From Niabella pedocola (GTDB lineage Bacteria > Bacteroidota > Bacteroidia > Chitinophagales > Chitinophagaceae): 64,000 nucleotides of DNA. Positions 17,455 to 25,746 of this stretch are shown here, piece after piece. The notes under the pieces were generated by a model. The model ran no database searches. It was given only the letters and a program-made list of their open reading frames with translations, and was not told where the DNA came from. The translations under genes and the position numbers were made by a program. The stretch is taken from the NCBI RefSeq assembly GCF_021044425.1, contig NZ_JAJNEC010000005.1:2832548-2896547 (forward strand), written 5' to 3'. Every line of letters begins with the position of its first letter. The stretch's first letter is position 1.

Positions 17455-18261
17455 ATGCTTAAAACCATATTTATAATTATCCCATTATTTACGGTATCTA
17501 CGGTAGTTGCGCAAAATCCTTCTTTGCTAAAGTTGCAGAAAAGCAAAATATTCATAAGTGATCACCTGGAATATCTGGAAATACTCAACGACACTTTACT
17601 CTGTTCCTCTCTCAACTCTTACGCTGATACCGCGTTCTATTTTTTTAACAATGATACCCTTTGCATTGGGCAAACCTACCGGGAAACAGATCAGACTGGA
17701 ACTAAAGAAATAGAGCGTTTGTATGACTATAAAATGCTGAAATGCACAGCAGACACTATCATACTGGAAAATATCTTCCGATATTTTAACAAACCGGATA
17801 ACTGGGAGGATACGCTCGTTTTAGTAAATATTGAAAAGCAAAAAGAACCCGTAGATAATTTCCGTGCTCTAAAATTGGATTTCTTCAACCCCTGGAGTGG
17901 AGAAAAGAAAATTATTATTGATAATAAGGGAAGGGTAACTTTTATAGATACTACAACAATAACCCTGGATCGCTTCCTTAGTCCAGACAGAGAAACGAAG
18001 AAACAGTTGTTCACGGGATCGTTCACGCCAGAGGAATTTATTATATTTAAGAATCTGCTATCAAGATCATTACCGTCAAAACTGCCACCTGAGCGTAATT
18101 GCCCTATGGATGGAGCGGTTTCCAATTTCGAGATCCGCCTGGGAGCACGGACCATCACCAGTACTGGCTGTACTCTTAGCCGGGTACATTATATTTTATT
18201 GGACTATCTGCTCGGGCTGGATCAAAATAAAGGAATTGTCAAAAAAAGCGAGTTGCACTGA
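17455..18261 (+). CDS. Hypothetical exported protein
   Basis: 268 aa from the ATG at 17455, which begins directly with a signal peptide (MLKTIFIIIPLFTVSTVVAQ). An in-frame start at 17425 would overlap the preceding gene and put charged residues before the leader, so I prefer 17455. The mature part alternates short beta-like stretches. A C-terminal region with Cys (RNCPMDGAVSNFEIRL, STGCTLS) is seen. No family is recognised. It is likely periplasmic or surface-exposed. Confidence 0.7.
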   Translation: MLKTIFIIIPLFTVSTVVAQNPSLLKLQKSKIFISDHLEYLEILNDTLLCSSLNSYADTAFYFFNNDTLCIGQTYRETDQTGTKEIERLYDYKMLKCTADTIILENIFRYFNKPDNWEDTLVLVNIEKQKEPVDNFRALKLDFFNPWSGEKKIIIDNKGRVTFIDTTTITLDRFLSPDRETKKQLFTGSFTPEEFIIFKNLLSRSLPSKLPPERNCPMDGAVSNFEIRLGARTITSTGCTLSRVHYILLDYLLGLDQNKGIVKKSELH

Positions 18262-18335
18262 TTCGTAGAAGAAGAAATACGGAGCAATAAAAATATATCG
18301 AGAAGCAGAATAAAAAAATAAGAACTTTACAAAAT

Positions 18336-18692
18336 ATGCGTGCGACCGAAACCATCACATTATACCGTCCCGTTAACCAAACAGAGCTGGATCTGATTGC
18401 GCAATCCGGCTATAAACGGTTCCCGCCCCGCCTGCCGGATCAGCCCATTTTTTATCCCGTAATGAACGAGGGCTATGCCATCCAGATCACCAGGGAATGG
18501 AATGTGCCGGCCTATGGTGTGGGCTATGTAACCCGTTTTGCCGTAGACAGCGCATACCTGCAAAAGTTTACCGTACAGAATGTTGGCGATCAGCGGCATG
18601 ATGAGCTTTGGATACCGGCAGAAGAGCTGGAGGAATTCAATGATCACATTATTGGTCGTATTGAAGTGACGCATACATTCAAAAACCAATAG
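18336..18692 (+). CDS. Small cytosolic protein of the ADP-ribosylation/crystallin J1-annotated family
   Basis: 118 aa. The pattern LYRPVNQTELDLIAQSGYKR, PPRLPDQPIFYPV, YVTRF and LWIPAEELEEFN matches a small family that databases often label ADP-ribosylation/crystallin J1. No enzymatic role is demonstrated, and I would not read an activity from the label. The next gene starts 2 bases after its stop, so the two are coupled. It resembles immunity-type or bookkeeping proteins found in strings of small genes. Confidence 0.65.
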   Translation: MRATETITLYRPVNQTELDLIAQSGYKRFPPRLPDQPIFYPVMNEGYAIQITREWNVPAYGVGYVTRFAVDSAYLQKFTVQNVGDQRHDELWIPAEELEEFNDHIIGRIEVTHTFKNQ

Positions 18693-18694
18693 CG

Positions 18695-19096
18695 ATGGGC
18701 TATGAATTGCACATTACCCGGAGGGAAAACTGGGCAGATGAAGACCCGGCTGCAGCTATTTCCCTGCAGGAGTGGATGGAGCTGGTAAAGAATGATCCCA
18801 AAATGCAGCTGGATCACGAGGCAACGGCTGCCACAACAAGCGGCGATGCCATAGCAGTAGATAGCGAGGGGCTTTCCGTATGGACGGCCTATTCTCGCGA
18901 TGGCATTGAGGGCAACCATGCAAGGTTTTCATACCATGCGGGTACTATCGATGTAAAGAATCCAGATGCCGAAATTATTGATAAAATGCTGGCTATGGCT
19001 ATGCAGTTACGCGCAAAGGTAGTGGGCGATGATGGCGAGCTATGCGCGCCCAATAATAAATCCGGCGCTACAATTTCTTCTAAAAAAAGTTGGTAG
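18695..19096 (+). CDS. Hypothetical protein
   Basis: 133 aa, starting MGYELHITRRENWADED. No signal peptide or membrane helix. The start follows the previous stop by 2 bases, and the next gene begins 29 bases downstream. The MGYELHITR opening is shared by many small uncharacterised bacterial proteins. Function unknown. Confidence 0.7.
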   Translation: MGYELHITRRENWADEDPAAAISLQEWMELVKNDPKMQLDHEATAATTSGDAIAVDSEGLSVWTAYSRDGIEGNHARFSYHAGTIDVKNPDAEIIDKMLAMAMQLRAKVVGDDGELCAPNNKSGATISSKKSW

Positions 19097-19125
19097 AAGC
19101 GTTGGTAAATGATAAATAATCAAGG

Positions 19126-19632
19126 ATGATTGAAAAATATGCACATATCTGGTCCCGGTTAAATGGCGGATATAAGATACCCTACAATGCGGCTATGCCC
19201 TTAAATCTATTACAAAAGGCAACAGATGAAAGATCAGCCGAACTGGTTTTTGATGAACTTTGGGATAATTTGCATCACCAGGGCGATGTAGGCGAGGCTT
19301 CCTATTATGCATTACCCTGCCTGGTACAAACCGGTATGGAGCAGCAATGGCTGCACTGGAAATTTATTGGACTTTGCCTAGTAATCGATCATTGCCGCCG
19401 TGCTCCTCACAATCCACCATTGCCGCTGGAACTGGAGCCTGATTATATCGGCGCGCTGCAACAACTGGAAAAATACCTGTTATCCCATTTTCAGTATATA
19501 ACAGATCCTGTTGCATTCCGGCTTACATTGGCTTTTTTTGCTACGCAACATGGGCAGGCTGATTTGGGAAAAACCATCGAATATTTAGATGACGACGTGC
19601 TGGAAGAGGTGCAGGAGCATTATGGATTATAA
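19126..19632 (+). CDS. Hypothetical helical protein, possibly immunity-like
   Basis: 168 aa, predicted to be mostly helical, with an ELWDNLHHQGDVGEASYYALP segment (about 43-65) that recurs in small uncharacterised bacterial proteins near immunity-type genes. No signal peptide is seen. It forms a run with the two small genes before it and the HEAT-repeat gene after it. The immunity idea is inferred from the company it keeps. Confidence 0.6.
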   Translation: MIEKYAHIWSRLNGGYKIPYNAAMPLNLLQKATDERSAELVFDELWDNLHHQGDVGEASYYALPCLVQTGMEQQWLHWKFIGLCLVIDHCRRAPHNPPLPLELEPDYIGALQQLEKYLLSHFQYITDPVAFRLTLAFFATQHGQADLGKTIEYLDDDVLEEVQEHYGL

Positions 19633-19766
19633 TCGAACAATCCTCTTCTTACGCAGGCCTCCGGCCTGTGCGGATTATGGAATCCCTGGACCTGACGCTA
19701 TATCTCCTTAAAAGCATTAATTACACAAACCAATACTTAAATTAGCAACCGTACTACCAGCTAAAA

Positions 19767-21317
19767 ATGGACATCTGGCAACACATAAAAATTCTAAAAC
19801 AACCCGGTAAAAGCTGGTTTTTTCAGAAGGACAACACGGTAGAAAAGCTCGATGCACTTCAGCAAATTGCAGCTTTTGGGTCCCCCATTGTTATTGAGGA
19901 ACTGATTCCATTTCTTAAAAGCGGCAATAATGAACTAAGAGCCGCCACCTGCCAAACCATCATCCAGCTTTTTAGGAAGGTTCGTGGTAAAAACGGCTAC
20001 TATAACACACTGCGGTATTGTAACATATCTAAAGACGATATCGATTTTTACCAGACTCACTTTCCGCCAGCGCAATATGTGCAGCTGCTGGCCATTGCTT
20101 CCTTAAACGGAAACGGCCGCATCAGGGAAGAAGCTGTTAAAAAGCTGGCATTGGTAAACCTCCCCGAGGCAGTCCCTTTTATCGTTTACCGGCTGGCAGA
20201 TTGGGTATTGCCCATCCGGCAAGTAGCACTCAAGAGTATTGAAAATTATAAAACGCCTGCTTATTTAAATGCACTTATTGATAACCTTCCGGTTTTTGAA
20301 GGCCTTCAAAAGGTAATGCGTATCAATCTTGGGGATGTTTACCAGGACATGATCCGCTACATCCTTTCTGCCGGCAGGGAACACATTGTTCTCCATTTTA
20401 AGAAGTATGCAGATAAGCCACGGTATATTTTAGCAAAACACTTCTCCGCTTCCATAACCGGAGGTTCATACGGGCTGGAGCTGCTGCTTACAGACCAGCA
20501 TTTTTTGATCCGTTCCCTGGCGCTTGATCATTTTAGCAATCTTCAGCAACCAGCCAGGATGCAATTGTTAAAGGATCCATCCGCCAAAATAAGGCTCCGC
20601 ACACTTTACTGTTTTAAGGGCGAAAGCGGATTCCAGGATATTGTTTTACCGTATTTGGCTGATAGCTCCGCTTCGGTACGATATTTTGCCCGGTTTACGT
20701 TACAACATGCAGGCATTAACCTTGCTCAGTTTTACCACCAAAAGCTGCAGGAAGGTATACAGGTACCCGGTGCGCTTGCCGGACTGGCAGAGGTAGGTGC
20801 AAAAGAATATGCGGCAACAGCAGAACAGTACATGTTTCATCCAAAAATCAAAATCCGTAATACGGCATTTTTAACGCTCCAAAAGCTGGATCCGCCGGCG
20901 GCCTATGCTTTTGCGTTATCCAATCTTGGCGGCAGCCGGGATAGCCTTGGCAAGAGCATTCTTCATTTTTTAGCCCGCTTTAAGGGAGTGCGAACCCTGG
21001 AAAAAGCCCGGGTCATTTATAGCGAAGGGAACAGGGAGCAACGAAAGAATATGCTTACGCTTTTTAGCAATTTTGGTGGCTGGGCTATAATTGCAGACCT
21101 GATCATGGGTACAGTAGACGAAGATGCATCCGTGCGGGAGTGGGCAACACATTGTATTGAAAAATGGCGGGCAAATGCAACTGCCCTGTACGCTGCACCA
21201 GGAGTGGAAGACCAGGCACGCGCGTTGCAAATGCTCCATACGGCTGCTGCGCTGCATAATACTCATCGTTATTTTAAAACAGACCCTTTAAGGGATCTGC
21301 ACTTCTACCTTCAATAA
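19767..21317 (+). CDS. HEAT-repeat protein
   Basis: 516 aa, made of repeated pairs of helices with the HEAT pattern (for example RLADWVLPIRQVALKSIENY, LADSSASVRYFARFTLQ, DEDASVREWATHCIEKW), spread over the whole length. It has no signal peptide or membrane segment, so it is probably a cytosolic scaffold. HEAT proteins bind other proteins or nucleic acid; the partner here is unknown. Confidence 0.8.
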   Translation: MDIWQHIKILKQPGKSWFFQKDNTVEKLDALQQIAAFGSPIVIEELIPFLKSGNNELRAATCQTIIQLFRKVRGKNGYYNTLRYCNISKDDIDFYQTHFPPAQYVQLLAIASLNGNGRIREEAVKKLALVNLPEAVPFIVYRLADWVLPIRQVALKSIENYKTPAYLNALIDNLPVFEGLQKVMRINLGDVYQDMIRYILSAGREHIVLHFKKYADKPRYILAKHFSASITGGSYGLELLLTDQHFLIRSLALDHFSNLQQPARMQLLKDPSAKIRLRTLYCFKGESGFQDIVLPYLADSSASVRYFARFTLQHAGINLAQFYHQKLQEGIQVPGALAGLAEVGAKEYAATAEQYMFHPKIKIRNTAFLTLQKLDPPAAYAFALSNLGGSRDSLGKSILHFLARFKGVRTLEKARVIYSEGNREQRKNMLTLFSNFGGWAIIADLIMGTVDEDASVREWATHCIEKWRANATALYAAPGVEDQARALQMLHTAAALHNTHRYFKTDPLRDLHFYLQ

Positions 21318-21395
21318 AACCGGGTTCACGACTCTTTTATTAAGGAAAACATACGGTTGTGATATCGTTCCCCGGATGTTAAAAAAAGGTTCTCT

Positions 21396-21596
21396 ATGAA
21401 GCGAAAAAAGAAAAAACAAGTTCAACAGCAACGACAAAAACGATGGCCAAAGCAAACGCGGCAAGAGGCTCCCAATGAGTTGTCAAAACTGGAAAAAATT
21501 GTTTTTTGGACGGCGCTCATTGCTGCGGCACTTTATATACTGTTTTTCTGGAAATATGTTCCCCGCACTACGTTTCCTTCATTTCGCGGTAAGTAG
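21396..21596 (+). CDS. Small basic single-pass membrane protein
   Basis: 66 aa. The first 30 residues are very basic (KRKKKKQVQQQRQKR), followed by one membrane helix (FWTALIAAALYILFFW) and a short tail. The start is preceded by a spacer of 78 bases after the HEAT gene. No family is recognised. The helix and strong basic cap make a real product plausible. Confidence 0.5.
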   Translation: MKRKKKKQVQQQRQKRWPKQTRQEAPNELSKLEKIVFWTALIAAALYILFFWKYVPRTTFPSFRGK

Positions 21597-21682
21597 AAGC
21601 AGCAGGTGCTTCCCTTTGTTATCCGGCGGTTACCGGAAGCACGGTGTAGAACAATTCCCGTCTCCTTATCCAGGACGGGACT

Positions 21683-22498
21683 CTAAGCCGGTGATCTTGG
21701 TACAAAAAATGTAACCGGCACTATTCTGTATGATTTTACAGGTTTACCATCTATAATGGCCGGGTTCCATTTGCCCGATTTTTTTATAACCCGCATGGCC
21801 TCTTCCTCCGTCCCATATCCTTCAAATGTTACCGGCCGTATATCGCTGGTAGTTCCGTCCACATCAACGATAAATTGAATACGTACATGGTATACGCCTC
21901 TGTTTGCGCCATTTTTGATGGGAACAAATTGATTAAGGTAATACTGAAGAAACTGGATCCAGTCATCCGGACTACCCGGGTAAAGGGCATCTTTATCCGG
22001 GTGTGTTACAATACCCGGCAGCGGAGGCGTTAGGGAATCCACCGGTATGTTGGCCGTGGGATATTTTTTAAGATAAGCCGCAAATATGTTTTCTTCGCTA
22101 AACACGAAGATTTCTTTTTTAAAACACCGTACAATTACTTTGTTCTGCTGTGCCGGCATCCACCGTCCGCTGGCGGTAATTACACGTATGGCTTCTTCTT
22201 CCATACCATACCCTTCCTCGGTTAAGGGCTTTATATCGGTAATACTGCCATCCTTTTCTACGATAAACTGAATGACTACCCTGTAGTTTTTTTGAGGGGC
22301 GCCCTTCCTAAATGGCAGGCCGGTATCTAAATTCTTTGCCAGGTACTGTATCCAGCTATCGTAGCCCAGCCGGTACACCGGGTCTTTTTCGGCAACGGCA
22401 AATATCATGGGTTGAGGCTCCGGTTTGTTTTGTGCAGCAACTGGCGCATAGCGCATTATTGTTAATAAGAGTAATAAGCAGAAACCAGTCTTTTTCAT
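21683..22498 (-). CDS. Exported protein with two TonB C-terminal-like domains
   Basis: 271 aa with a signal peptide (MKKTGFCLLLLLTIMRYAPVAAQ). Two similar halves each contain the TonB_C pattern: YRVVIQFIVEKDGSITDIKPL...EEEAIRVI..SGRWMPA (about 70-125) and YHVRIQFIVDVDGTTSDIRPV...EEEAMRVIKKSGKWNPA (about 205-260). Bacteroidetes often encode such TonB_C proteins without a membrane anchor. It may act at TonB-dependent receptors, or as a periplasmic binding module. It is convergent with the small membrane gene at 21396. Confidence 0.8.
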   Translation of the reverse strand: MKKTGFCLLLLLTIMRYAPVAAQNKPEPQPMIFAVAEKDPVYRLGYDSWIQYLAKNLDTGLPFRKGAPQKNYRVVIQFIVEKDGSITDIKPLTEEGYGMEEEAIRVITASGRWMPAQQNKVIVRCFKKEIFVFSEENIFAAYLKKYPTANIPVDSLTPPLPGIVTHPDKDALYPGSPDDWIQFLQYYLNQFVPIKNGANRGVYHVRIQFIVDVDGTTSDIRPVTFEGYGTEEEAMRVIKKSGKWNPAIIDGKPVKSYRIVPVTFFVPRSPA

Positions 22499-22622
22499 AA
22501 TGCATTTAATTTTTGCAAAAATAAGAAGAGGGAGCCCCCTTTCTGCCTGTCATACTGGCAAAAATGTTCCAAAAATCACCCATGCCGGTTCAAAAAGAGG
22601 GATATACGAACACCGAACCCAG

Positions 22623-22688
22623 GATACAGAAAGGATATACAAACGATACAGAAACGATATACAAAGGATACAGAAACGATACAGAAAG
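22623..22688. repeat. Six tandem 11-bp units
   Basis: Six contiguous 11-base units of two related types, GATACAGAAAS and GATATACAAAS, in the order A-B-A-B-A-A. One unit is about one helical turn, so the same face of the DNA repeats. Function is unknown. Confidence 0.85.
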
Positions 22689-22762
22689 TTCAGCCTTTTT
22701 GGTTTGGGCCATAATAAGGCGATTTAAGGCTTTGATGCATTGTTTGAATATCTTTTATTTAA

Positions 22763-22906
22763 GAAGCGCAGAAGCGGCGGCTATGTGGCCTTAAAACCGG
22801 GCTGGAGGGCTTTAAAAACGCAACAGACCTGCCGGTATTCCAAAGTATTAAAAATGCCCTCAAAGGCAACGTTGCTGCCATCCTGGCACCGCGTACAAAA
22901 AAGTAA
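22763..22906 (+). pseudogene. Possible C-terminal gene remnant
   Basis: An open frame of 47 codons with no good start ends at TAA 22904-22906 and reads ...GFKNATDLPVFQSIKNALKGN and then VAAILAPRTKK. The composition looks protein-like, but nothing upstream continues it. I list it as a possible decayed 3' end, with low confidence. Confidence 0.25.
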
Positions 22907-23225
22907 AAAAATGGTTGTTCTTGTAAGCCAAATCTGGTAGCAGCAGGATGGGCCCGGGCACCGCTGCACAAACGTTACTGCAATCATTTTTTACCAGCCC
23001 CTCTATCGTCACTAACCGATCCACCCCAAGGGGGCCATCAGCCCCTGCACGTAACACGCTCTAGTCCCCCAGTCGCCCAGGTTCCCCAAAAAAATAGTAC
23101 GCCCCAAACACACCCCGGTAAAATCCACCCCCAAACTTGTCGTTTTTACACGGCTTCCATCCCCCAAAGCTACTCCATCTTTGTAGGGTTAAAAAACAAA
23201 AGCATACAACCCTAAAACAGGCGTT

Positions 23226-24104
23226 ATGAACAATAGAACCAACACAAAAAATCTTTTCAACACCATACGTTTAATCATCATTATTATGCTTACAGCAGCC
23301 ACCACCCACGCGCAACAACCCGGCTCCCCGGCCGATAGCGGCTATGCCCCCGTTAACGGCATTAAGGTTTATTACAAGGTATATGGCCAGGGCCAGCCCC
23401 TGGTATTGTTACACGGGGCTTTTATGACCATCGATGGCAACTGGGGCAAATTGATCCCCGAGCTGTCCAAAACCCGTAAGGTGATAGCCCTGGAACTACA
23501 GGGCCATGGGCACACCCCGTACTCCGATCGTAAATTATCCCATGCCACCCTGGCTGGTGATGTGGCCGGCGTAATGGATTACCTGCATATAGACAGTGCC
23601 GATGTAGCCGGGTACAGCTTTGGCGGCGCCGTGGCCTACCAGTTTGCCATACAATACCCTAAGCGCTTAAAAAAGCTGGTCATCATTTCCGCCACTTATA
23701 AAAGTGAAGGCTGGCTGCCCCAGGTAAACGCCGCCTTTAAACAAATGAAGCCCGAAATGTTTGACCAATCGCCCATGAAGGCCGCCTACGATGCCGTTGC
23801 GCCGGACCCCACCAAATGGACCCCCTTCCTGCAGCAGATGATGGCCTCTGCCCAGCAGCCCTTTAACCTGGGCGATGCCAATATTGCCAAAATCACCGCC
23901 CCCGTGCTCATTATTGCGGGCGACAATGACGGGCTGGATAAGCTGGAGCTCATCAAAACCTACCAGCTGCTGGGCGGCAATGTAGTGGCTGGCTTTGGCC
24001 CCGCCCCCGCATCCCAGCTGGCCATTGTACCCGGGCAGGGCCACGTAAGCCTTATGGAGCAAACCACCACGCTTTTAAACTATTTCAACGGGTTTTTAAA
24101 GTAG
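23226..24104 (+). CDS. Exported alpha/beta hydrolase
   Basis: 292 aa with an N-terminal signal peptide (about 1-29, ending THAQ). The alpha/beta hydrolase core is complete: oxyanion HG at 63-64, nucleophile elbow GYSFGG (Ser 131), acid in AGDNDG (Asp 233 or 235) and His 273 in GQGHVS. Substrate is unknown; the closest general class is esterase/lipase-like hydrolases. The gene stands alone and is followed by a hairpin. Confidence 0.88.
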   Translation: MNNRTNTKNLFNTIRLIIIIMLTAATTHAQQPGSPADSGYAPVNGIKVYYKVYGQGQPLVLLHGAFMTIDGNWGKLIPELSKTRKVIALELQGHGHTPYSDRKLSHATLAGDVAGVMDYLHIDSADVAGYSFGGAVAYQFAIQYPKRLKKLVIISATYKSEGWLPQVNAAFKQMKPEMFDQSPMKAAYDAVAPDPTKWTPFLQQMMASAQQPFNLGDANIAKITAPVLIIAGDNDGLDKLELIKTYQLLGGNVVAGFGPAPASQLAIVPGQGHVSLMEQTTTLLNYFNGFLK

Positions 24105-24282
24105 GAGGGGGGTATCCGTATCATCGTCATCCTGACCGAGCCTGAAGGGCGAGCGGAAGGATCTCTCCGAGGGACTTTTTATGAGCCCGGCTGCACTGCT
24201 CATGGCAGCCCGGTTGTGTCACTCACTTGTACTGTGGAATATAGAGCGGCAGAATCGCACACTTAAACACCTCAATATATAT

Positions 24283-24332
24283 CCGCCATAGCTACCGGCC
24301 GCCTGCGGCCGGGGTGATGGCGGTTTCTTTTG
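24283..24332 (+). terminator. Hairpin downstream of hydrolase, near island edge
   Basis: CCGCCAT (24283-24289) pairs with ATGGCGG (24317-24323); inside, CCGGCCGC pairs with GCGGCCGG. It is followed by TTTCTTTT. It would stop transcription from the hydrolase side before the minus-strand restriction island. Confidence 0.5.
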
Positions 24333-24429
24333 GTTACCAGACCTAGTACATGCGTGTCCGACTACGGTCTCTATTGGGCGCAACCATACCGCAATACAAG
24401 CGGTAATTGTAAAATTTTAAAACGAAAAA

Positions 24430-24723
24430 TTAAGCTAATGCCTGCTGCTGAAGTCTTGCCTTAAAAGAATTGGCAATAACTGCTTTAATAAAAGGGCTGG
24501 CGTTGACAAAGGTGGTTTTGCTTTTCACTTCATCCAATGAGAAAAATAGTGTTAGTTTAGCAAAACATTCATCAGCAAAAGAGTTTGAAACTGTTTCTAC
24601 GTCTGAAAAGTCAAAAACGATCTTATCGGACTGTTTCATAGCCTCAACAATTTGACTACGAATTTCAGCTCCGTGTACCCTTGTCCCTAAATGAATACCG
24701 ATATTTTTGAATTGGATGTTCAT
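24430..24723 (-). CDS. STAS-like (DUF4325) domain protein
   Basis: 97 aa. The pattern IVFDFSDVETVSNSFADECFAKL (about 35-57) is the hallmark of the STAS-like DUF4325 family, a small single-domain fold related to anti-sigma-factor antagonists. It lies 60 bases downstream of a GHKL ATPase gene, and the two form a pair known in other bacteria. That pair resembles the kinase/antagonist pairs of partner-switching systems. A role in controlling the restriction genes is inferred from linkage only. Confidence 0.8.
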   Translation of the reverse strand: MNIQFKNIGIHLGTRVHGAEIRSQIVEAMKQSDKIVFDFSDVETVSNSFADECFAKLTLFFSLDEVKSKTTFVNASPFIKAVIANSFKARLQQQALA

Positions 24724-24783
24724 GCTAAGTTTTCCTACAAATACGCCTAAGTTGTATATAAATATAGAAAATTCTGCGCAAAA

Positions 24784-25746
24784 TTACCACAATTCCTCAT
24801 CAATACCAAAAGCATTAGGTAAATGAATATCATTATAATCATCCAGTAAAGTGTGCCCTTCTGGCATAATTCGTTTATAATCAACAGATATATTTGTGTT
24901 GATTCTCATGAAAATGAAAGTTCCATGCCAAAATTCGCCATTATTAACAGTATGGTTTCCTTCAAAAATGTGTGAATAATGATTCCCAGAATAAACAATC
25001 ATATCTCCACCATTCTCCTTAATAAATTCTGATGAAGCATAAAGACCGAATCCCAATCCTGAACCATTCGTAACGCCTTTTTCAGTACATAATGCTATTG
25101 CTTCTTTATCTGACAGTAGCTTATACTTTGACTCAACTGGGGCTGTTAAAGCAGTATGTATACCTACTCCTGTGTCGCAAATCATTAACCGAATCTCTTG
25201 CTTGACCGGAAAAAGCTGGGCACAAACAATACCTTTGCCTTTGCCAAAATTTGGATAGTCTGAATGGTTTAAGGCATTATCCATTATTTCAGACAGACAA
25301 TAATCCAACAAGGCCTGTAGCTCCTTGTCTACATTAATATTAGCTATTACAACTCTTCTTAAATTATTAGAAACAGAATAGAATGTATCCTTATCATATG
25401 GTGTAATTTCAGTAAACTTGCCGTCCCCAGGTTTTCTTTCAAATTTTTCTTCGTATTGCAACCCTATTAGTTGAAAAAAGTTTACTCTGCTTGCATACTG
25501 GGTCTTGCTATCATTATTATGCGTAACAATGCCGCTTACTTTAATCCCTTTACTTCTTAAATGAATTACACATGAAGAAACTAAGGTCAAAAAATCGGAG
25601 TACAGGAATGTAGCATATGGAATTAAGATAATCTGAAAATCCACTGTATCACCAACGTGGGCAGCAAATGCAGGGCTTAAATCCAAAACCAATTGTGGGT
25701 GGGATGTATAGCGTTTAAAATCGATATTGATACTGATAGTTGCCAT
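24784..25746 (-). CDS. GHKL-type ATP-binding protein linked to hsdR
   Basis: 320 aa. After an N-terminal domain (1-120) comes a histidine-kinase-like ATPase fold: N-box SEIMDNALNHSD (Glu 153, Asn 157), G1 DTGVG (191-195) and G2 GSGLGFGL (228-235). There is no dimerisation helix with phospho-acceptor His, so it is probably not a sensor kinase; anti-sigma-type kinases and MutL/Hsp90-like ATPases share this shape. Its ATG overlaps the hsdR stop by one base (TAATG), so it is translated with hsdR. It is followed by the STAS-like gene. Confidence 0.85.
   Translation of the reverse strand: MATISINIDFKRYTSHPQLVLDLSPAFAAHVGDTVDFQIILIPYATFLYSDFLTLVSSCVIHLRSKGIKVSGIVTHNNDSKTQYASRVNFFQLIGLQYEEKFERKPGDGKFTEITPYDKDTFYSVSNNLRRVVIANINVDKELQALLDYCLSEIMDNALNHSDYPNFGKGKGIVCAQLFPVKQEIRLMICDTGVGIHTALTAPVESKYKLLSDKEAIALCTEKGVTNGSGLGFGLYASSEFIKENGGDMIVYSGNHYSHIFEGNHTVNNGEFWHGTFIFMRINTNISVDYKRIMPEGHTLLDDYNDIHLPNAFGIDEELW

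Larger units (their letters stand above)
22499..23225. other. Spacer with 11-bp tandem repeat and possible gene remnant
   Basis: Apart from the two features listed separately (22623-22688 and 22763-22906) no gene is seen. The last part (about 22960-23220) is C-rich and leads into the start of the alpha/beta-hydrolase gene. Confidence 0.5.
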
